A program made the position numbers and the translations under genes. Below are positions 22,883-30,794 of a DNA stretch of 64,000 nucleotides, one piece after another. Origin of the DNA: CAADGU01 sp035444285 (GTDB lineage Bacteria; Chloroflexota; Anaerolineae; Promineifilales; Promineifilaceae). A model generated the notes under the pieces. That model did not search any database, was not told the origin of the DNA, and was given only the letters and a program-made list of their open reading frames with translations. The stretch's first letter is position 1; each line of letters begins with the position of its first letter. Location: positions 186,001 to 250,000 of the forward strand of contig DAOMOK010000009.1 in NCBI GenBank assembly GCA_035444285.1, written 5' to 3'.

Positions 22883-23823
22883 CCACACCTCCCCCATCAC
22901 GCATCATGCATCACGCATCACGCATCACGATTACCGGCACCACCCAACTCCTCGGCATCATCGGCTGGCCGGTGGCGCACAGCTTTAGCCCGGCCATGCA
23001 AAACGCGGCGCTGGCCGATTTGGGGCTGAATTACGTGTACGTGCCGCTGCCGGTGCATCCTGAGGAAGTGAGTACGGCCGTGTCCGCCCTACCCACCCTC
23101 GGTTTTCGCGGCGTCAACGTTACCGTCCCTCACAAACAGGCTGTCATGCCCCTGCTGGATGAACTCGAAGACGCGGCACGGGCGATTGGCGCGGTGAACA
23201 CCATCGTCGTAAACCGTAATCCGTTATCCGTGACCCGTGAAACCGATTACGGATTACGGATTACGGATTACGAATTACGAATGAAGGGCTACAACACCGA
23301 CTGGGCCGGTTTCCTGGCCGATCTAAATGAATTGGGCGTAGGAGTCAACGGCCGTGACTGTCTCGTCCTGGGCGCGGGTGGTTCGGCGCGGGCGGTGGTC
23401 TATGCGCTGGCGAAGTCTGGCGGGCGGGTGCAGGTGGTAGCGCGGCGGGTGGAACAGGCGGGGGAGTTGGTGGCGGCGTTACGGCCGTATGGGGGGGATG
23501 GGGTGATGGCACGGCCGTTCACCGATTTACCCATCATCACCGCTACCCTGACCGCACCCCTCATTGTCAACACCACGCCACTGGGCATGACCCCGCACCC
23601 GGAAGGCTCACCCTGGCCCGATGACCTGCCGCTGCCGCCGGGCGCGTTCCTCTACGATCTGGTGTACAATCCCCGTGAAACCACCTTTATGCGCCAGGCG
23701 CAGGCCGCCGGATTGCCAGCGGCCAACGGCCTGGGCATGCTTGTCTATCAGGGCGCCCGCGCCTTTGAACTATGGACGGGGCAGCAGCCAGATGTACAGG
23801 TGATGCGGGCCGTGGTGGAATGA
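22879..23823 (+). CDS. aroE: Shikimate dehydrogenase with repeat-encoded insertion
   Basis: A 314-residue enzyme that reduces 3-dehydroshikimate with NADPH. Substrate motifs are HSFSPAMQNAAL, GVNVTVPHKQAVMPLLDE (catalytic Lys) and YNTDWAGF; the nucleotide-binding motif is VLGAGGSARAVVYAL; NTTPLGM and GLGMLVYQGA close the fold. The start at 22879 overlaps the NUDIX stop by 4 nt; an ATG at 22906 would remove repeat-encoded residues (RIMHHASRI). About 24 residues (about 112-136, NRNPLSVTRETDYGLRITDY) are inserted between AIGAVNTIVV and KGYNTDW, where relatives have a short turn; the DNA there is GATTACG-type repeat. The stop TGA also starts a repeat. Confidence 0.96.
   Translation: MTTPPPSRIMHHASRITITGTTQLLGIIGWPVAHSFSPAMQNAALADLGLNYVYVPLPVHPEEVSTAVSALPTLGFRGVNVTVPHKQAVMPLLDELEDAARAIGAVNTIVVNRNPLSVTRETDYGLRITDYELRMKGYNTDWAGFLADLNELGVGVNGRDCLVLGAGGSARAVVYALAKSGGRVQVVARRVEQAGELVAALRPYGGDGVMARPFTDLPIITATLTAPLIVNTTPLGMTPHPEGSPWPDDLPLPPGAFLYDLVYNPRETTFMRQAQAAGLPAANGLGMLVYQGARAFELWTGQQPDVQVMRAVVE
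22895..22930. repeat. Short-unit repeat (CATCACG 7-mers) at the aroE 5' end
   Basis: CATCACG, CATCATG, CATCACG, CATCACG, CATCACG units are translated as MHHASRITI before the enzyme's first beta strand. Confidence 0.75.
23211..23283. repeat. In-frame tandem repeat tract inside aroE (GTAATCC then GGATTAC)
   Basis: AACCGTAATCCGTTATCCGT units are followed by GATTACGGATTACGGATTAC units, the same inverted arrangement as the intergenic tract at 20790-20868, but here translated. Confidence 0.88.
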
Positions 23824-23860
23824 TCAATTGTCAATTGATCATTGCCAATTGACAATTATC
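23821..23860. repeat. Short repeat/hairpin (TCAATTG / CAATTGA units)
   Basis: TGATCAATTGTCAATTGATC followed by CCAATTGACAATTATC is strongly self-complementary. The first bases form the aroE stop codon. Confidence 0.7.
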
Positions 23861-23872
23861 GGAGGAGTAACA

Positions 23873-25009
23873 ATGACACGGAAACTGCCGTTATTGGGCA
23901 CGGCCGTGATGATGGCCGTATGTACCACCCATGTATTGCTGAACACCCTGCAAACGGCCGTGGCCGCCCCTACCGACACCCTTGTCCTCTATGACGGCGC
24001 GTTGGGCGGTACGCCAGATACCCAAAACATGGCGTATGGGGCCATTGATTTGGTGTTTCCCTTTCAGGTAGAAGCTACCCAGACCTACAGCGCCGCTTTG
24101 CTGGCTACCATCCTGGACACCACGCCGGACATAGACGATATGGCTGGATATGGTGTTGATCCCACCACCATGCCCACGCTCACCCGGCAAAATGGTTTCC
24201 AGTTTCATTTCACCATGCGCGTGGTTGAAGAAAGTCACGCCAGCCCCCACCGCGCCGGATTTAACGTCACCGTGATCAGCGGCGATTTGTTGGGCATTGA
24301 ACTGGCCTTTTGGGAAAACGAAATCTGGGCGCAAGAAGGCGGCGATCCCCCGGCGCTGTTCACCCACGCCGAAGGGATGGCCTATGACACCACAACCGAT
24401 TTTGTGGCCTATGAACTGGAAATCATCGAAGACATCTACCGATTGTCGGCGGATGGTGTGCCCATCCTGACCGGGCCGCTGCGCGATTACACCGCCTGGG
24501 AGCCGCCACTGCCGCAATTCCCCGACCCGTATGAGCAGCCCAATCTGGTGGCGCTCAGTGACAACACCTCGTCGGCGCAGGCGCTTATCTGGCTGCGGTA
24601 CGTGGGCGTGACGCCGGACACCGCGCCATTGGTGGATATTGCCCCCACCAGCCTGACGGTTTCGGAGACGGTGGGCACGGCCGTGCTCAACGTGCAGCTC
24701 AACTATACCTCCACCTTTACGGTGACGGTGGCGTATGAGACAGTGGCGGGTACGGCCGTGCCGGGCACAGATTACACGCCGATCTCCGGTACCCTTACCT
24801 TACCGCCCGGTGTGCTCGGCCAGAGCCTGGCCATCCCCATTCTGGACAACACACTGGACGAACCCGACCGGGAGTTCACTCTGGTCATTGCCGATCCTTC
24901 CTTTGCCCGCCTGGGCCAATCATCGGCCACCATCACCATTCAAGATGACGACGAAATCATCATAGACCCGCTCATGGAGGTTTATCTGCCGCTGGTTGTG
25001 AAACCATGA
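23873..25009 (+). CDS. Secreted Calx-beta domain protein
   Basis: A 378-residue exported protein. The ATG at 23873 follows GGAGGAG; the signal peptide is about residues 1-30 (LLGTAVMMAVCTTHVLLN). The N-terminal ~240 residues (TLVLYDGALGGTPDTQNM, then a beta-rich region) resemble extracellular choice-of-anchor-type domains but carry no known catalytic motif. Residues about 255-360 form a Calx-beta domain: TSLTVSETVGTAVLNVQL, GTAVPGTDYTPISGTLTLPPG and the calcium-binding close ILDNTLDEPDREFTLVI ... TITIQDDDE. The chain ends MEVYLPLVVKP, like other exported proteins here. It is coupled by a 4-nt overlap to the following phosphorylase gene, although one product is secreted and the other cytoplasmic. 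Confidence 0.85.
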   Translation: MTRKLPLLGTAVMMAVCTTHVLLNTLQTAVAAPTDTLVLYDGALGGTPDTQNMAYGAIDLVFPFQVEATQTYSAALLATILDTTPDIDDMAGYGVDPTTMPTLTRQNGFQFHFTMRVVEESHASPHRAGFNVTVISGDLLGIELAFWENEIWAQEGGDPPALFTHAEGMAYDTTTDFVAYELEIIEDIYRLSADGVPILTGPLRDYTAWEPPLPQFPDPYEQPNLVALSDNTSSAQALIWLRYVGVTPDTAPLVDIAPTSLTVSETVGTAVLNVQLNYTSTFTVTVAYETVAGTAVPGTDYTPISGTLTLPPGVLGQSLAIPILDNTLDEPDREFTLVIADPSFARLGQSSATITIQDDDEIIIDPLMEVYLPLVVKP

Positions 25010-26745
25010 ACCAGGAGTTATTTGCGCATCTCCAGTTAATCTACGGCACGGAGACGGCAGCGACGGTAGCCGAACGGCTGGACAGGATGTTGGCTGCATT
25101 TCAAGCCAGCGCCGGGCCGGAACGACCGGCCAGCCGACCCCGCGTCTCACATCAGGACGCCATCCTCATCACCTATGGGAATATGGTGCAGACAGAGAGG
25201 GAACGGCCGTTAACCACCCTCGCCCATTTCCTGGAAAACCACCTCACCGGGCTGGTTTCGGCCGTTCACCTGCTGCCCTTTTTCCCCTACTCGTCGGACG
25301 ATGGTTTTTCGGTGATTGATTACAAAGCCGTACACCCGGCATGGGGTGATTGGCCGGATGTGGCCCAGATTGGCGGCCGCCAAAGCGGCCGCTTTCGCCT
25401 GATGTTTGACCTGGTGGTGAACCATACCTCTGTGCAGTGCGAGTGGTTTCAGGCGTTTTTGCGGGAGGAACGGCCGTATACCGACTTTTATATCACCGCC
25501 GACCCCGATGCCGACCTGTCAATGGTCTTTCGCCCCCGTACCCATCCCCTGCTCACCCCGTTTGCCACCGAAACAGGCACACGCCACGTGTGGACAACCT
25601 TCAGCGCCGACCAGGTTGATCTCAACTTTGCTAACCCGGAGGTGCTGTTAGCCATTCTGGACGTGCTGCTGTTTTATGTGGCGCAGGGGGCCGAATTCAT
25701 TCGCCTGGACGCCATCGCCTACATCTGGAAAGAGTCGGGCACCGACTGCCTGCACCGGCCCCAGGCGCACGAAATTGTGAAGCTCATGCGCACCGTCTTA
25801 AACCAGGCAGCGCCCCACGTCAGCCTGATCACCGAAACCAATGTGCCCCATGCTGAGAATATCGCCTACTTTGGCAACGGCCGTGACGAAGCGCAACTGG
25901 TCTACAACTTCTCCCTGCCACCGCTGACCCTGCACGCCTTCCACACCGGCAACGCCGAAATCCTGTCCCAATGGGCCGATTCGCTCACTCTACCTTCTGA
26001 CGAGACAACGTTCTTTAACTTCCTGGCTTCCCATGACGGCATTGGCGTGCAGCCGGCGCGCGGGTTACTGTCGGACACGGCCGTGACTGATATGGCTAAC
26101 CGCATCAAGGCATTGGGTGGTTATGTCAACTACAAAACCAACAGCGACGGCAGCCAAAGCCCCTACGAATTAAACTGCACTTACCTGGACGCGCTAGGCG
26201 ATCCCGACCAACCCGATGAACCCATTGCCCTGAAAGCACAGCGTTTCCTGGCAGCGCAGGCGATCATGCTGGCCTTACGCGGCGTGCCCGGCATCTATTT
26301 CCACAGCCTGTTTGGTTCGCAAAACTGGCACGAGGGGGTGCGGCAAACGGGACACAACCGCACCATCAACCGGCAAAAGTGCCAGCTTGACCAACTGGTG
26401 GACGAATTAGCCGACCCCGCTTCGTTACGCCATCATGTGTTTGCCGGATATGCTCATTTGCTGCGCCAACGCACCGGCATGGCGGCTTTTGCCCCCCAGG
26501 GTGAACAGCAGGTGCTGTTTTGCCATCCGGCGGTGTTTGCTTTGTGGCGCATGAGTCCAGACGGCCGTGACCGCCTGCTTTGCCTGCACAATGTGAGCAA
26601 CCAGCCGGTCCGCCTGGAAGTGGCGGCGCCGGACGCCGGTATGCTCATCAATGTGTTGGCGGCGGCGGAAAAGGTGGTGGTGGCGGACGGCCGTGTGCAG
26701 TTGCCATTACCCCCGTATGGCGTCAAATGGCTCCAACCCAATTGA
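25006..26745 (+). CDS. GH13_18-type sugar phosphorylase (sucrose/glucosylglycerate phosphorylase-like)
   Basis: A 579-residue cytoplasmic alpha-glucan-type enzyme. The barrel motifs are LLPFFPYSSDDGFSVIDY, LMFDLVVNHTS (region I), EFIRLDAIAYIWK (nucleophile Asp near 235), LITETNVPH (acid/base Glu near 277) and FLASHDGIGV (region IV Asp near 344). The SSDDGFSV and RLDAIAYIWK forms are characteristic of subfamily 18 phosphorylases, which use phosphate to split sucrose, glucosylglycerate or related glucosides. Telling these apart needs the acceptor-loop sequence; glucosylglycerate or another compatible solute is plausible for this lineage. The start overlaps the upstream stop by 4 nt. The TGA lies in repeat DNA. 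Confidence 0.92.
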   Translation: MNQELFAHLQLIYGTETAATVAERLDRMLAAFQASAGPERPASRPRVSHQDAILITYGNMVQTERERPLTTLAHFLENHLTGLVSAVHLLPFFPYSSDDGFSVIDYKAVHPAWGDWPDVAQIGGRQSGRFRLMFDLVVNHTSVQCEWFQAFLREERPYTDFYITADPDADLSMVFRPRTHPLLTPFATETGTRHVWTTFSADQVDLNFANPEVLLAILDVLLFYVAQGAEFIRLDAIAYIWKESGTDCLHRPQAHEIVKLMRTVLNQAAPHVSLITETNVPHAENIAYFGNGRDEAQLVYNFSLPPLTLHAFHTGNAEILSQWADSLTLPSDETTFFNFLASHDGIGVQPARGLLSDTAVTDMANRIKALGGYVNYKTNSDGSQSPYELNCTYLDALGDPDQPDEPIALKAQRFLAAQAIMLALRGVPGIYFHSLFGSQNWHEGVRQTGHNRTINRQKCQLDQLVDELADPASLRHHVFAGYAHLLRQRTGMAAFAPQGEQQVLFCHPAVFALWRMSPDGRDRLLCLHNVSNQPVRLEVAAPDAGMLINVLAAAEKVVVADGRVQLPLPPYGVKWLQPN

Positions 26746-26797
26746 GATTAAAGATCAGAAATTGGAGATTGATTATTCTCTAATCGCCAATCTCCCC
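26740..26797. repeat. Tandem repeat tract (GGAGATTG / CCAATCTCC)
   Basis: CAATTGAGATTAAAGATC and TTGGAGATTGATTATTC are mirrored by CTAATCGCCAATCTCC, forming an imperfect hairpin between two convergent genes. It includes the phosphorylase stop codon. Confidence 0.7.
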
Positions 26798-26815
26798 ATT
26801 ACCTGTCAGCGAGCA

Positions 26816-28147
26816 TCAGGCGGCATACGCCGGTAGAATGATTTGCCAGATGAGCCAGAGATTGTAAAGGAATAACACCACCATGACCCCACCCCAGGTG
26901 CTCCACTGCCAGCGACGAACGGTGGGAAACGGCAACAAGAGCGCCCCGGCTGTAAAAGTAGCCAGCACAGGCAAAACGGCAAAAGCAAACCGAAACTGTG
27001 GCTGCCAGCGATTACTGGTGACGCGCACATAACTGATGGCCACAAACAACCACCATAACCCCAAAATCAACAACAAAATACGATGTTGCCGTGGTGACGG
27101 CCGTTTCAGAGCTACATAGAGGCCTAGTAATGAAGCCAATTCGATGATGAACCACCAAAGCTGCGCGTGCCATGCCGGCGGCATGACCGTCAACCAGCCA
27201 AACCAGGCCCAACCAGAGTTCTGGGTCCAGACATACACTTGCTGCCAATAAGCGGACTGTTGAATAGACCCAGCACTGCCTGAAAAATCAGACAAACTTA
27301 TCTGCCAATTTTCCCATAGCACCGGTTGGAAACGCACCAACAAACCCAAGGCCAGAAAGACGACCATCATTTCTAGTAACGGCCGTAAATACCGCCCCCT
27401 CTTCTCTGCTAAAAACACCAGTTCCACCAGCCAGGTAGCCATCACCATACCAACCGTAAAGGCCACAGACAACTTGGTGAGAAAAGCCAGCGCCGCCACA
27501 AACGCCGCCCAGGCAAACCGCTCCGGTTTACCCACATCGGTCAGGATCACCAATACCCCCACGGCACATGCCGTAGCTAACAAATCATTGCTGATACTTC
27601 GACTGAGAAAGACGAACTGGGGCCAACCGGCTATCAGCGTCACAGCCAGCAACGCAATGACCGGCTCATCCGGGAATACCCGTCCGGCCACAACGGCAGC
27701 CCCCCACAATACCACGAGCCCCAATAGAATAGAGGCCAGGCGTAGGATGACAAATCGCAAAGGTTGCGCCGGTTCATCCGTATGGTGAACAAACATACCA
27801 GGCGTATCATTGAAGTTGGGATTAGTGGGAGGGAATTCCAGATGCTCAGGCGTTCCGCTGCGACCAGATGCCAGGCGTAACCACACACCGCCACTGACAT
27901 AATACAAAGGCATGTGGTAGCACATGTAATCAGAGAGGATATTTTCCCGCGCCCACCAGTTGATGGTTTTGTTTTCAAGCATAACCATCCGCGGCAACTG
28001 ATTCTCTATTGCTACCTGCTCCAGACAGCGGACATGCCCTGGTTCATCTGGGGATTCGCCTATTGGCACCGCCCACAGGTATAAAAGCGCCAGGAGCAGG
28101 TACATCCCCACAGGTAAGGCAAACCAGCCACTAGCTACCGTTTTCAT
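26816..28147 (-). CDS. Polytopic GT-C-like membrane protein (DUF2142-like)
   Basis: A 443-residue membrane protein with about ten hydrophobic segments (LPVGMYLLLALLYLWAVPI, ILLGLVVLWGAAVVAG, FVAALAFLTKLSVAFTVGM, LLLILGLWWLFVAISYV, VLPVLATFTAGALLLPF). An acidic motif GESPDEPGHVRCLEQ after the first segment matches the Asp-Glu loop found in GT-C glycosyltransferases and DUF2142 proteins that use polyprenyl-phosphate sugars. A large extracytoplasmic loop follows. It is downstream of two GT87-type genes on the same strand, 15 nt from the next, and probably in one operon for surface glycan or glycolipid assembly. The acceptor is unknown. Confidence 0.78.
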   Translation of the reverse strand: MKTVASGWFALPVGMYLLLALLYLWAVPIGESPDEPGHVRCLEQVAIENQLPRMVMLENKTINWWARENILSDYMCYHMPLYYVSGGVWLRLASGRSGTPEHLEFPPTNPNFNDTPGMFVHHTDEPAQPLRFVILRLASILLGLVVLWGAAVVAGRVFPDEPVIALLAVTLIAGWPQFVFLSRSISNDLLATACAVGVLVILTDVGKPERFAWAAFVAALAFLTKLSVAFTVGMVMATWLVELVFLAEKRGRYLRPLLEMMVVFLALGLLVRFQPVLWENWQISLSDFSGSAGSIQQSAYWQQVYVWTQNSGWAWFGWLTVMPPAWHAQLWWFIIELASLLGLYVALKRPSPRQHRILLLILGLWWLFVAISYVRVTSNRWQPQFRFAFAVLPVLATFTAGALLLPFPTVRRWQWSTWGGVMVVLFLYNLWLIWQIILPAYAA

Positions 28148-28161
28148 CCGTGTGCAACCCT

Positions 28162-29385
28162 TCAGTTGCGTATCTCCAAAAACGCCGGGCCGTTTTTCCC
28201 AAACACTAAAGGAAGGCTCATGGCACCTGCTGCCAGAGGCAGTAATACTTTATAGGTGAACTCAGACCAAAGAATATGGCTTCCGTATAGTTCTGGTTGC
28301 GATAAGCCTATTAAAAACCCGACCCAGCCAAGCAAATAGATAAAAACCCAGGTGATAATCCCTCGGCGATAGTGCCGAGGGGAAGCCTGCCGATAGTAGG
28401 CCATCAGTAAGATGATTCCCAATGGCAATATCAGGACATGAAACATACCCACAATAGGCACGACAAGCATCCAGACAGCCAGACTCAAAACCAAAACACC
28501 GGTAAATGTGGGACTATCTGCCGCAACCTGCCGTTTCCAGAAGAAAAGGACGATTGTACCCGTAATGAGCAACAAGCTGACAATCTGGTAAGGGTTCCAG
28601 AGCATATCTATAGCCGAGGTGGCTGGAAGATAATCATCGAGTGAAGCCCAAAAGGCAAAGACCCACCCTGGTTGCATCATCTCGGCCACCAGCCATAAAA
28701 AGAACCCCCCGGCGGCAAAACCGAGCAGAAAACGCCATCTTTCCCGCCGACATACAGCCCAAATCAGGAAAAACAGAAGCGTGAGCAGTTGTCCTTGTGG
28801 CTTAATGGTTAACCCAATGGCTAATAATCCGGCCAACCCATACCGGCGCTGACACAGGGCAATAAAAGTCAAGGCCAGACTTAATATGCCAATCGTATTG
28901 AATTGCCCCCAAATGGTGTGTTGTATATTGGGTATGGCAAAGATAACGGCCGTGATAAACACCGTTTGCTGATTAACTGTTGGCGGCCAGCGCACAAACT
29001 GGCTCAGGGTGAGTAACGCCGCCAGATAAAGCGCCTGCACAAAAATAGTCCAGATGATATGGGCTGTGGGGTAAGGAAGCGCCGCCAGCGGACGCATCAA
29101 AATTAACAAGGAGGCGGGGTAATAGAATCCTGAAGAGAGGCCAGAGTCACGGCCGTACACAATCTGATCAACTTCCTGGCTATTGCGCCCATCATAGATG
29201 TTGCGCCCATCCTCCACCAGTTTCACCGTTGCATACCAACGCAGATATAAATCTGACTTCAACCGTATAAACTCCACTCGATTCAACGTGACGGCCACGC
29301 CGACAAAATACAGCCCTAAAATAACGAGAAATAAGACCAGCTTTTTCTGTGAGGTTGATGAAGGTCGCCCTAAATTAGTCATCAT
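28162..29385 (-). CDS. GT87 (DUF2029) family membrane glycosyltransferase
   Basis: A 407-residue polytopic protein. After one N-terminal segment (KLVLFLVILGLYFVGVAVTL) comes the typical LKSDLYLRWYATVKLVEDGRNIYDGRNSQE, equivalent to the DxYxYW-like acidic loop of GT87 alpha-mannosyltransferases, followed by SSGFYYPASLLILMRPLAALPY. About ten further segments include LAGLLAIGLTIKPQGQLLTLLFF, where the conserved KPQ motif of DUF2029 is evident. These enzymes transfer sugars from polyprenyl-phosphate donors on the outer face of the membrane. The start overlaps the upstream paralogue's stop by 4 nt, so the two are translated together. Confidence 0.85.
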   Translation of the reverse strand: MMTNLGRPSSTSQKKLVLFLVILGLYFVGVAVTLNRVEFIRLKSDLYLRWYATVKLVEDGRNIYDGRNSQEVDQIVYGRDSGLSSGFYYPASLLILMRPLAALPYPTAHIIWTIFVQALYLAALLTLSQFVRWPPTVNQQTVFITAVIFAIPNIQHTIWGQFNTIGILSLALTFIALCQRRYGLAGLLAIGLTIKPQGQLLTLLFFLIWAVCRRERWRFLLGFAAGGFFLWLVAEMMQPGWVFAFWASLDDYLPATSAIDMLWNPYQIVSLLLITGTIVLFFWKRQVAADSPTFTGVLVLSLAVWMLVVPIVGMFHVLILPLGIILLMAYYRQASPRHYRRGIITWVFIYLLGWVGFLIGLSQPELYGSHILWSEFTYKVLLPLAAGAMSLPLVFGKNGPAFLEIRN

Positions 29386-30584
29386 GATTCCTTTTCCACA
29401 ACCATGCTATTTTGATAAATAATCATGGTTGCCAACAACAGCAGTGGCAATGGCAGGTAGGTGATAGGATGTTCCTGATCACCTTCAATTGTTGCCAGGA
29501 AAAGCGCCCAGGTAAAAATGATGCTCACACCATAGAACAGCGCCACCCACATATCTCCTCGCCGCGTCTGCTGGCTAACGGTGTGCAGCACCATAAACAG
29601 GGGGATATACATGATGATGTAATTAGTCGTTGCGGTGCGTACCACCACCATGTTGGTGATGATCAGGGTGAGGCCAATAATGAAATGGAAACGGCCGTCG
29701 CCCATGCCCACTTTCAGCAGCCAGCGCCACTGCCACAGCAGATAAATGAGCAGCCCAATAATCAACGCATATTCCACCGGCTGGCCCAACCAGGGCAGGT
29801 AATACCCGGTAATCACCCACAGCGGCGACCCGGTGATGGTGTAGGCGGGGTAATAACTGACCTGATCTAGAAAACCAGTTAACCACGAGGGCAGCAGCAA
29901 AAATGACAGCCCCACCAGCGCCAGCATGGTCCCCGCAAAGCCGCCAATAAAGTGCCAGCGCCGCTGCCCCAATGCCCACAGCAGCAATGCCGGGATAAAT
30001 AGGAAACTCATTTGCGGCTTGATGGTGGTTAGCGCCAGCAGCAGTCCGGCCAACAAGTCCCGGTCATATTTCAGCGCCAGCAGGCAACCCACCATCCACA
30101 GGTAGATGAGGGCAGCAAACTGCCCCAGGATGATGGTGCGGGTGCTGTTATAGAAGATGACGGCCCACAGCAGGGTCAGCGCCAGCAGCCAGGGTGGCTG
30201 CCGCCAGTTAAACAGCTTGAGCGTGAGGATCACGGCCGTGATCAGCGCAAACTGCACCGTCACCAACCAGATCGCCTGCACCCAGGCATACTCAATGCCC
30301 ACCAACGGCCAGAGCAGGAAGACGGTGTAAAACGGGTAGACAAAGAGTACCTGGTCTTCTTCCGGGGTGGCGGGACGGCCGTACATGCCAATCTGAATCA
30401 ACTCTGACGCTTCCGGCGAATAGGGGTCCATCCCCTCCTGCCAGAAAAGCTGCGCCCCTCGCCAGCGCGAATAAAAATCATTCGCCCCCGGCACTTTAGA
30501 GGTAAACGTCACATACATCCCTACCACACTGGCCACGTACAACGCCAATAAAAGAACCGCGATCAGTAAATTCTTCTTAGTCAT
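29382..30584 (-). CDS. GT87 (DUF2029) family membrane glycosyltransferase
   Basis: A 400-residue paralogue of the preceding protein: NDFYSRWRGAQLFWQEGMDPYSPEAS forms the acidic periplasmic loop, VLFVYPFYTVFLLWPL follows, and LLAGLLLALTTIKPQMSFLFIPALL carries the KPQ motif. About ten membrane segments. It is the first gene of the three-gene minus-strand group 26816-30584; TAAGAA-rich sequence precedes the ATG, without a clear ribosome site. The 210-nt gap upstream shows no gene. It is likely to add sugars to a lipid or protein carrier at the outer membrane face. Confidence 0.85.
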   Translation of the reverse strand: MTKKNLLIAVLLLALYVASVVGMYVTFTSKVPGANDFYSRWRGAQLFWQEGMDPYSPEASELIQIGMYGRPATPEEDQVLFVYPFYTVFLLWPLVGIEYAWVQAIWLVTVQFALITAVILTLKLFNWRQPPWLLALTLLWAVIFYNSTRTIILGQFAALIYLWMVGCLLALKYDRDLLAGLLLALTTIKPQMSFLFIPALLLWALGQRRWHFIGGFAGTMLALVGLSFLLLPSWLTGFLDQVSYYPAYTITGSPLWVITGYYLPWLGQPVEYALIIGLLIYLLWQWRWLLKVGMGDGRFHFIIGLTLIITNMVVVRTATTNYIIMYIPLFMVLHTVSQQTRRGDMWVALFYGVSIIFTWALFLATIEGDQEHPITYLPLPLLLLATMIIYQNSMVVEKES

Positions 30585-30794
30585 ATCAAGTTGGTATAGG
30601 GAATGAGAATCGTTACGGGTTCCGTCATCTTCTTCCTTAAACCTGTTTAGATGGTTGTCAGGATAACACAGGCAAAAAGGGTGGGCAATGACGCCAAATG
30701 GCTACGGTGCGGTGGACGGCCGTTGCTGCCCCATATGAGTCAACACAGCCCACTCAAAACATAGGGCGCCGAACCAAATAACGGTCATCGTCGG

